Of a DNA stretch of 64,000 nucleotides, positions 57,945 through 64,000 are shown in pieces. Source of the DNA: Ruminococcus sp. AF31-8BH. Lineage in GTDB: Bacteria; Bacillota; Clostridia; Lachnospirales; Lachnospiraceae. Positions within the stretch are counted from its first letter, which is position 1. Each line of letters starts with the position of its first letter. The stretch is from contig NZ_QTVN01000003.1 in the NCBI RefSeq assembly GCF_003460605.1, positions 248,328-312,327 of the forward strand, written 5' to 3'. Position numbers and translations under genes: made by a program. The notes beneath the pieces were generated by a model, which worked only from the letters and a program-made list of their open reading frames with translations, had not been told where the DNA came from and searched no databases.

Positions 57945-58901
57945 TTACAAAGCCAAAAGACCGATCAGGCACATGATGGCAGTCACAATGGTAAACACTG
58001 CAACTACGCGGGCTTCAGACCATCCGCAAAGCTCGAAATGGTGATGGATGGGAGCCATTTTGAAAATACGCTTGCCATGTGTAGCCTTGAAGTATGTTAC
58101 CTGGATCATAACGGACAGTACCTCAACCAGGTAGATCAGTCCTACGATCAGGATAAACAGGGGCATCTGCAGCATATAGGCCACGCCAGCCACAAAGCCG
58201 CCAAGTGCCAGGGAACCAGTATCTCCCATAAATACGCTTGCCGGATATACGTTGTAAAGCAAAAATCCCATCAGTCCGCCGATAACCGCACAGGTAACCG
58301 GCTCAATTCCGGACTGTGTTCCAATGGATACCACGGTAAAGAACACTGCCACGATCAGGGTAACGCTTGTGGCAAGGCCATCAACACCGTCTGTGAAGTT
58401 CACGCCATTGACAGTTCCGATCACGGCAAAAAACAGAACCGGAACCGCAAGCCATCCAAGGTTCAGATAATGTCCGCCCCAGAACGGAATGCGCATAGTC
58501 AGGGATACATCGGTATATTTCAGCAGATAGAAGGTGAAAATACCGGTTACAACCACCTGAAGCAGGAACTTCTGCCAGGGAAGAAGTCCATCTGATCTGC
58601 GAAGCACTACCTTCAGGTAGTCATCCAGAAATCCGATCAGTCCGAAGCCTAATGTCAGGAACAGCACCGGAATGATCTTCGGGTAGTCTTTCACATAGAA
58701 TAATGAAGTAATAATCGTGGATATCAGAAAAATCACGCCGCCCATAGTCGGGGTTCCGGCTTTCTTCAGATGGGACTGTACGCCCTCTGTACGCTCTGTC
58801 TGTCCCATTTTCAGTTTCCTAAGAAACGGAATGATGACAGGTCCTAATACTGCACTGATCGCAAAAGAAATCAGCACCGGGATCACAATATGAAATTCCA
58901 T
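57945..58901 (-). CDS. mraY: Phospho-N-acetylmuramoyl-pentapeptide transferase (MraY)
   Basis: A 318-residue integral membrane enzyme making lipid I. It has about ten helices, with GTPTMGGVIFLISTIIT, the DD motif in LIGFLDDYLKVV, VNFTDGVDGLATSVTL, PASVFMGDTGSLALGG and the His motif MAPIHHHFELCGWSE. The start is ATG 58901, since GAGG sits 7 nt upstream; the GTG at 58907 is too near it. Confidence 0.97.
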   Translation of the reverse strand: MEFHIVIPVLISFAISAVLGPVIIPFLRKLKMGQTERTEGVQSHLKKAGTPTMGGVIFLISTIITSLFYVKDYPKIIPVLFLTLGFGLIGFLDDYLKVVLRRSDGLLPWQKFLLQVVVTGIFTFYLLKYTDVSLTMRIPFWGGHYLNLGWLAVPVLFFAVIGTVNGVNFTDGVDGLATSVTLIVAVFFTVVSIGTQSGIEPVTCAVIGGLMGFLLYNVYPASVFMGDTGSLALGGFVAGVAYMLQMPLFILIVGLIYLVEVLSVMIQVTYFKATHGKRIFKMAPIHHHFELCGWSEARVVAVFTIVTAIMCLIGLLAL

Positions 58902-58977
58902 CCTCACACCTCTTTAACTCTTTCGTTTTTCATTTTTGTTTTTTGAAGCATCTTATAGTATAAAGCTTTTCCCCTTA

Positions 58978-60708
58978 TTAATCAACCCATAGGTTGCTTT
59001 TCGACGATAAAACTGCTTCAAAAATGCTTTTGATCACAGGTGCCGCAATGGTTCCGCCGTAGTAAACGCCCTGTGGATCATGGATGATGCAAAGTCCCAG
59101 AATCTGTGGATTTTCTGCAGGCATAAAGCCAAGGAAGGAAGAAATGTACCGATTGGCACTTCTGGGAAGCGTCTGGGATGTGGCGGTTTTGCCGCCCACT
59201 GTATAGCCCTCGATCTGAGCATTTCGCCCGGAGCCCTCTGACACTACTTTTTCCAGGATCTGCCGCACAGTTTCAGAGGTTTTCTCAGAGACGATGCCCT
59301 CTTCCACCGGATATTCCAGCTTCCTTCCGCTGAGGCCGTCAGCACTTAGCACTGACACTCCAAAATGGGGCGTGATCCGCCTTCCCCCGTTGATCAGGGA
59401 GCTTACGGTAGTGGCAAGCTGAATAGGCGTGATCTGAAAAGACTGGCCGAATGCCACTGTGGCCAGCTCTACATTTCCCATATTTTCCATTTTGTGCATA
59501 ATGGTTCCTGCTTCTCCTGGAAGATCCACGCCTGTTTTCTTTTTCAGTCCAAATTGTTCGAAGTAATGATAGTAATTTTCCACGCCAAGACGCAGGCCTA
59601 CCTCGATAAATACCGGGTTGCAGGAGTTCTGTGCCCCTTCCACAAAATTCTGGGAGCCGTGCCCCGTCCTTCTGGCACAGTGGATCCGGCGGTCATCTAC
59701 TACCTTGTAGCCAGGACAGTAAAAGCGGTCATTTACAGAAACCACGCCAGCCTCCAGTCCTGCTGACATGGTGATGATTTTAAAGGTAGAACCCGGCTCA
59801 TAGGTATCATTCAGACAGGGATTTCGCCACATCTGGTTCAGAAGGTCCTGTTTTTCCTGCTGGGTCATTCCTGTAGTATCCACATCTGTATTTAAAGTAA
59901 AGGGATCGTTCAGGTCAAATTCCGGCACATTGACGCAGGCATAGATTTCCCCGTTCTGAGGATTCATAAGCAGGATGGACACACGAGTGGCCTGCTTTTC
60001 TTCCATCACCTTAAGGGCAGCCTGCTGGGCGTACTGCTGGATATCAATATCCAGACTGATCTTCAGGTTTTCACCGGGGACCGGATCCTTTCTGCTTTCT
60101 CCAATCTGGTCTATTTCCACGCCACGGGCATCTGTGGTGGTCAAAATTTTGCCATTTTCCCCTTTCAGAACCTCTTCATACTTTACCTCAAGCCCGATGA
60201 TTCCCTGGTTATCCCCTCCTGTAAAACCCAGAACCTTGGAGGCCAGAGAGCCGTAGGGATAGTATCTTTTGTAGTCTTCGTCTACCTTCACGCCCTCAAG
60301 ACCGTAATCCCGGATGGTATCTCCCACAGATTTCTCAACATTGGTTTTGATCCTTTCAATAGAAGATACCTTTTCCACTCTTTTTCGCACGGTTTCTGTG
60401 TCCATATCCAGTTCTTTTGACAGAATCTGGATCACCTTTTCCGGCTCCTTGATCTGGCTGTGTATGACAGAAATGGTGCAGACTGTCTTATTATCTGCCA
60501 GCACCCGCCCCTGGGCATCCAGGATCTGGCCTCTTGCGGCTTTGATGTCCCTCTCTCTTTCATGAAGGTCCTGTGCTTTCTGGTAATAGTAATCTGACCG
60601 GAACCCCATCAGATAGACCAGCCGGCCGATCATTCCCAGCATCATGACTGCACATATGAGAAAGACCAGCCAGATTTTTTTCCTGTGAAAGGTCATGGCT
60701 TTTTTCAT
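58978..60708 (-). CDS. Class B penicillin-binding protein, SpoVD/PBP2-type
   Basis: A 576-residue PBP with one N-terminal membrane helix (residues 12-33), a PBP dimer domain (HERERDIKAARGQILDAQGR), and a transpeptidase domain: catalytic Ser in YEPGSTFKIITMS, SCN in AQNSCNPVFIE, and the third box as GGKTATSQ (KTA instead of KTG). It is probably SpoVD-like, cross-linking septal or cortex peptidoglycan. A strong hairpin (60711-60765) just upstream holds its Shine-Dalgarno sequence in the 3' arm. Confidence 0.92.
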   Translation of the reverse strand: MKKAMTFHRKKIWLVFLICAVMMLGMIGRLVYLMGFRSDYYYQKAQDLHERERDIKAARGQILDAQGRVLADNKTVCTISVIHSQIKEPEKVIQILSKELDMDTETVRKRVEKVSSIERIKTNVEKSVGDTIRDYGLEGVKVDEDYKRYYPYGSLASKVLGFTGGDNQGIIGLEVKYEEVLKGENGKILTTTDARGVEIDQIGESRKDPVPGENLKISLDIDIQQYAQQAALKVMEEKQATRVSILLMNPQNGEIYACVNVPEFDLNDPFTLNTDVDTTGMTQQEKQDLLNQMWRNPCLNDTYEPGSTFKIITMSAGLEAGVVSVNDRFYCPGYKVVDDRRIHCARRTGHGSQNFVEGAQNSCNPVFIEVGLRLGVENYYHYFEQFGLKKKTGVDLPGEAGTIMHKMENMGNVELATVAFGQSFQITPIQLATTVSSLINGGRRITPHFGVSVLSADGLSGRKLEYPVEEGIVSEKTSETVRQILEKVVSEGSGRNAQIEGYTVGGKTATSQTLPRSANRYISSFLGFMPAENPQILGLCIIHDPQGVYYGGTIAAPVIKSIFEAVLSSKSNLWVD

Positions 60709-60710
60709 AA

Positions 60711-60765
60711 AAAAATCCCCCGACGGAAACTGTCACAATTAATATATGACAGTTCCCCGCGGGGG
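60711..60765 (-). terminator. Hairpin terminator/attenuator between the two PBP genes
   Basis: On the minus strand, CCCCCGCGGGGAACTGTCA and TGACAGTTTCCGTCGGGGG form a long stem, followed by A then seven U's. The 3' arm GGGGG is also the Shine-Dalgarno sequence of the following gene (ATG 60708). Formation of the hairpin would both terminate transcription and hide the start site. Confidence 0.8.
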
Positions 60766-60781
60766 TATGTTTCATCTCTGC

Positions 60782-63031
60782 TCAATCAAGACCAGCTTCT
60801 TCGTTTGTAATGCCTTCGCTTTCCATGTTGTTATCCTGGATGGGATCTGTGGTATCTTCCGGCGGACCGGGGACGTTGGTATCGGAAACAGCCTCTGGCA
60901 GTGTCTCACCTGCAGAGCCTGTATAGGTATTGCTGGTTCCCTCAAGATTGTCGGATTTGATATACTCTCCGTTTTCATCCATCTTGTAGCTTCCATCGAT
61001 GTTGAGAAGATAGCCGTTCTCGTCAATGCGGTTGCCGTCCCAGTCGATCAGGTTTCCATTTCCGTCTACAAGATTGCCGTTTTCATCGATCTGGCTATTA
61101 GACACATTGTTCGCATAACCGCTGAAATTCTCCCACAGCTCTGTCTCCGGAATGGTTCCGTCTGTGGATTCATCCGGCTGAATGTTCATATAAGGCAGCA
61201 TCTCAGAAAGAATGGCCTGTGCCACGTACTGGGCATAAACACTGCTTGCCTGATCTTCCACGTTTGGCTCATCAATGACTACATAGATTACCACCTGGGG
61301 CTCCTCTACCGGGGCAAAACCAATGAAGGAAACTACATATTTGCCGTTTCCTCGCGGGAATTTCTCCGCAGTTCCGGTCTTACCGCCTGAGCTGTAGCCC
61401 TGCACCTTGGAGGTCATACTGGTACCCTGTTCCACACTGGCCTGCATGTAGCTGCGGATATCTGCAGAAATACTCTCGGAAATGGTCTGCTTCTGAAGGA
61501 TCGGGCTGATGTTTTTCACTGTAGCACCGCTGGCATCCTTAATCTTGGTAACAAGATGGGGCTGATAGTAGTAGCCGCCATTGATCACAGAGCACATGGC
61601 ATTGATCTCCTGGATCATGGTGCAGCTGAATCCCTGACCAAAGGCAGAACATGCAAGCTCCGTCTCCTTCATGGTCTCAATGGTATGCATAATGCCGTAG
61701 CCTTCATTTGGAAGATCGATTCCGGTTCTGCTTCCGAAGTTGAAGGTGCTCTGGGCCTTCAAGAAATTCTCTGCGCCCATGGCTGCACCAATCTGCATCA
61801 TGGCATCATTGCAGGAATTGGCAATTACCTCTGCAAGGGTCTCCATGCCATGACCGTAGATATTCGCACACTTGATGGTAGTCATATTTCCTTCCACACC
61901 AAAGTTCTGGAATCCATCGCAGTAGAATGTGTCGCTTGTGGAAATTTTGCCCTGCTCCAGAGCTGCTGCCATAACAATGGGCTTCACAACAGAACCCGGT
62001 TCATAAATATCTGTAACGCAGAAGTTGTTCCATCTGTCGCTTAAGATCGTCATGGTCTCCGAATCACTCATGGCAGCCTGTTCTTCCTTTGTATACTGAT
62101 CAGAAAGATCACGGGGATCGTTCAGGTCATAACGGTCTCCGCCATCCATTGCAAGGATTTCACCGTTATTAGGGTTCTCCACAATCACGCCGATGTTCTT
62201 GGCTCCTGTGGATTCCATAAAAGCATTCACCCATTTTTCCACAATTTGCTGAATGCCAAGATCCAGGCTGGTTTCCAGGTTGTTTCCATCCTTTGCCTCA
62301 ATAATAGTCTGCTCCACATTGGAATCATCGTTGAGGTAGCCGTACTGGCGGCCATCGATTCCCACAAGGCTGCTGTTGTAATAGCCTTCCAGGCCATAAT
62401 CTGCCGAGTCCCTGGAATAGGTGAAGCCAAGTGTATCGCAGGCAAGCTCATTATAAGGATAAACTCTCTGGTAATCCTCCTCAAACCAGACGCCCTTCAC
62501 ATTCTGCCGTTCCTTAATTTCTGCTGCTGTAAGGCCTGTAGTATCGGAAAGGTCACAGTAATCCTCAAAGGCTTTCTGGTCATCCATACTGGCCGCCCTT
62601 TTGATCACCCAGTACTGGCTGTCCTTTGTTTCATCATCTGTCAGCGCCTTTCGGACAGCGGTCTCTTCCACTCCAAAAATATTTTCCAGTGCCCGGATCG
62701 TGGGCTCTATATAATCGGTCTCTGAGTTTATGGTCCTGCAGTCCAGAATTACATTGTATACCTTGTTGCTGGTTGCCAGAAGGTTTCCATTCCGGTCGTA
62801 GATACTGCCTCGCTTGGATGGTATGGTACGATTCTGGTATTTCTGCTGGGCCTGGCTTAATACCTGTTTCTTGTATTTTTCACCGCTATGAAAATTGATA
62901 TAGGTAATAACTCCCAATAAAACGACTAAAGCTCCCAATACGCATAAGAACAGTATTGACAGCTTATTTTTCATAGTGTGATTTATTTTTTTAATTGGTT
63001 TTTTCTTTGCTTTTCTTCCTGAAGTACTCAA
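60782..63031 (-). CDS. Class B penicillin-binding protein (FtsI/PBP2-type)
   Basis: A 749-residue PBP. The start is TTG 63031 with AGGTG upstream. There is a membrane helix (about 24-46), the dimer segment NRTIPSKRGSIYDRNGNLLA, transpeptidase motifs YEPGSVVKPIVMAAA (SxxK), IANSCNDAMM (SxN) and SSGGKTGTAEKF (KTG). Another 140 residues follow, including repeats of the type DENGNLVDGNGNLIDWDGN, a C-terminal tail rich in Asp, Asn and Gly. It is the likely septal transpeptidase partner of FtsW. Confidence 0.93.
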   Translation of the reverse strand: MSTSGRKAKKKPIKKINHTMKNKLSILFLCVLGALVVLLGVITYINFHSGEKYKKQVLSQAQQKYQNRTIPSKRGSIYDRNGNLLATSNKVYNVILDCRTINSETDYIEPTIRALENIFGVEETAVRKALTDDETKDSQYWVIKRAASMDDQKAFEDYCDLSDTTGLTAAEIKERQNVKGVWFEEDYQRVYPYNELACDTLGFTYSRDSADYGLEGYYNSSLVGIDGRQYGYLNDDSNVEQTIIEAKDGNNLETSLDLGIQQIVEKWVNAFMESTGAKNIGVIVENPNNGEILAMDGGDRYDLNDPRDLSDQYTKEEQAAMSDSETMTILSDRWNNFCVTDIYEPGSVVKPIVMAAALEQGKISTSDTFYCDGFQNFGVEGNMTTIKCANIYGHGMETLAEVIANSCNDAMMQIGAAMGAENFLKAQSTFNFGSRTGIDLPNEGYGIMHTIETMKETELACSAFGQGFSCTMIQEINAMCSVINGGYYYQPHLVTKIKDASGATVKNISPILQKQTISESISADIRSYMQASVEQGTSMTSKVQGYSSGGKTGTAEKFPRGNGKYVVSFIGFAPVEEPQVVIYVVIDEPNVEDQASSVYAQYVAQAILSEMLPYMNIQPDESTDGTIPETELWENFSGYANNVSNSQIDENGNLVDGNGNLIDWDGNRIDENGYLLNIDGSYKMDENGEYIKSDNLEGTSNTYTGSAGETLPEAVSDTNVPGPPEDTTDPIQDNNMESEGITNEEAGLD

Positions 63032-63053
63032 TCAAACACCTGCCTTCATTCCC

Positions 63054-63605
63054 TTACTTCCCGGTTACTTCCTGATACTGCCGGACAAAGCTGCCGCCCT
63101 CAGTTGTATAGGTCTCTGTCTGCTGGTTGCTTGGATATTTCATTCCCAGTCGTCCAATCGCGATCTTTCGTATTCTTTCAAGATCCTCGCTGGATGTTAC
63201 CTGGCTTTCATATGCATCATTATCTTCCTTCAGCTCTGCTAACTGGGATTCTAAGGAAGCCACCTGGCTTCTTTTGCTTGTGCATTCTGTTTTCAGACGC
63301 AGATAATTGATGCTGCAAAATACAACTATAACGCCAAGCACGCCCAGAAATATGGCAAAATTCCGGTTCATGCTGTTGGCCTTGGCACGGTTTCGACGCG
63401 CTTCCCTGGAAAGGGACTTGCCCTGGCGGGTCAGTTCCTGACCTGGGCCAAGTGCAGGTCTTGCCTGTTTCTTTCTAACTGAATGCTCTGGCTGACGGTA
63501 TTCCCTTTTTACAGGAACTTCCTGTACTTTACGCACAGTGTTGCCATCAACATACATGCTCTGTGAACTTCTTCTGGAAGTAGTATGTCTGCCTGTCTTC
63601 GCCAT
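63054..63605 (-). CDS. FtsL/DivIC-like cell division protein
   Basis: A 183-residue protein. A basic, low-complexity N-terminus (about 85 residues) leads to one membrane helix (MNRNFAIFLGVLGVIVVFCS), then a coiled coil of leucine-type heptads (RSQVASLESQLAELKEDNDA) and a short RLGMKYPSNQQ end. The layout and the position between rsmH and the first PBP match FtsL. The basic tail is long for FtsL. Confidence 0.85.
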   Translation of the reverse strand: MAKTGRHTTSRRSSQSMYVDGNTVRKVQEVPVKREYRQPEHSVRKKQARPALGPGQELTRQGKSLSREARRNRAKANSMNRNFAIFLGVLGVIVVFCSINYLRLKTECTSKRSQVASLESQLAELKEDNDAYESQVTSSEDLERIRKIAIGRLGMKYPSNQQTETYTTEGGSFVRQYQEVTGK

Positions 63606-63618
63606 TTTTTACCCTTCT

Positions 63619-64000
63619 TTAAATCCTTCGCTCAAAAATTCTTAGTTTTGCGCTCTTAGAACGCGGATTTGTTTCCATTTCCTCATCACTGGGAAGAATC
63701 GGCTTCCTGGTGATCACTTTTCCTTTGGACTTCTTCCCGCACACGCAAACCGGAAAATCCGGCGGACAAGTACAGGGATTCTCATTCTTGCGGAAGATGG
63801 TCTTGACGATTCTGTCTTCCAGGGAATGGAACGTAATAATACAAAGCCTTCCCCCATCATCCAGAAGATCGATCATCCCGTCAAGGGAATCCCGAAGTAC
63901 ATCCAGCTCCTTGTTCAGCTCAATACGGATTGCCTGGAAGGTACGCTTGGCAGGATGTCCGCCTGCTGCCTGTATCTTCATAGGGATAGATTCCCGTATG
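63619..64000 (-). CDS. rsmH: 16S rRNA (cytosine-1402-N4)-methyltransferase RsmH, C-terminal part (runs off right edge)
   Basis: The visible 126 residues correspond to the C-terminal third of Rsm[55 protein letters not shown] and [15 protein letters not shown]. It methylates N4 of C1402 at the ribosomal P site. The upstream coding part lies beyond base 64000. It heads the division cluster as in most Firmicutes. Confidence 0.97.
   Translation of the reverse strand, partial: IRESIPMKIQAAGGHPAKRTFQAIRIELNKELDVLRDSLDGMIDLLDDGGRLCIITFHSLEDRIVKTIFRKNENPCTCPPDFPVCVCGKKSKGKVITRKPILPSDEEMETNPRSKSAKLRIFERRI

Noticed and set aside
1..64000. CRISPR array or intact insertion sequence
   Set aside because: No regularly spaced direct repeats and no transposase open frame were seen; the repeats present are palindromic intergenic elements.

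Overview
The window looks like a chromosomal segment of a gut Lachnospiraceae bacterium (Clostridia), most likely of the Blautia/Ruminococcus/Dorea group. The evidence is strong AGGAGG ribosome-binding sites, single-membrane cell-wall genes, meso-DAP dehydrogenase, DUF1836, DUF4364, DUF1540 and DUF5685 families, a bile salt hydrolase and a fucose/rhamnose-type microcompartment. The genus is an inference; there is no rRNA gene in the window.

Positions 1-9485, all minus strand, hold a bacterial microcompartment (BMC) locus in two transcription units. The upstream unit encodes an EutS/PduU-type shell protein and an EutP/PduV-type GTPase. The long unit encodes a class II (fuculose-phosphate type) aldolase, a CoA-acylating aldehyde dehydrogenase, a zinc-type alcohol dehydrogenase, four hexameric shell proteins, the PduL phosphotransacylase, an EutN-type vertex protein, a PduS/RnfC-like flavo-iron-sulfur protein, a PduT-like shell protein and a DeoR-family regulator. 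Four cargo enzymes carry amphipathic encapsulation helices. The likely pathway is sugar phosphate to lactaldehyde, then 1,2-propanediol, propionaldehyde, and finally propionyl-phosphate or propanol. The diol dehydratase is not in the window and probably lies beyond the left edge.

Positions 9816-16173 hold a PHP phosphoesterase, a cobalamin riboswitch with an unusually structured downstream leader, a cysteine-rich small-domain protein, two secreted NlpC/P60-type wall hydrolases, and DAP dehydrogenase. Positions 16367-38546 are a mixed housekeeping and accessory stretch: a J-domain protein cluster, an rRNA methyltransferase, an ECF S component, a DUF1002 protein, Lon with a CIRCE operator, bile salt hydrolase, a LytTR regulator, TcdA, a decayed type III toxin gene (ToxN/AbiQ family), a PadR/DUF2812 pair, a small methyltransferase/hydrolase pair, RlmCD, and PcrA. 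Positions 38778-43884 hold membrane, radical SAM and regulator genes, RarA, a polysaccharide deacetylase and a cytidylate-kinase-like protein.

Positions 43953-48848 are a complete branched-chain amino acid ABC transporter (livK-H-M-G-F). Positions 49242-50734 are the infC-rpmI-rplT operon with an attenuator leader and an AUU start. Positions 51261-64000 are a rearranged division and cell-wall cluster: rsmH (partial), ftsL-like, two class B PBPs, mraY, murD, ftsW, murA, ftsQ/divIB, ftsZ. It is interrupted by terminators and two palindromic repeat elements. No tRNA, rRNA, CRISPR array, intact insertion sequence or prophage was seen.
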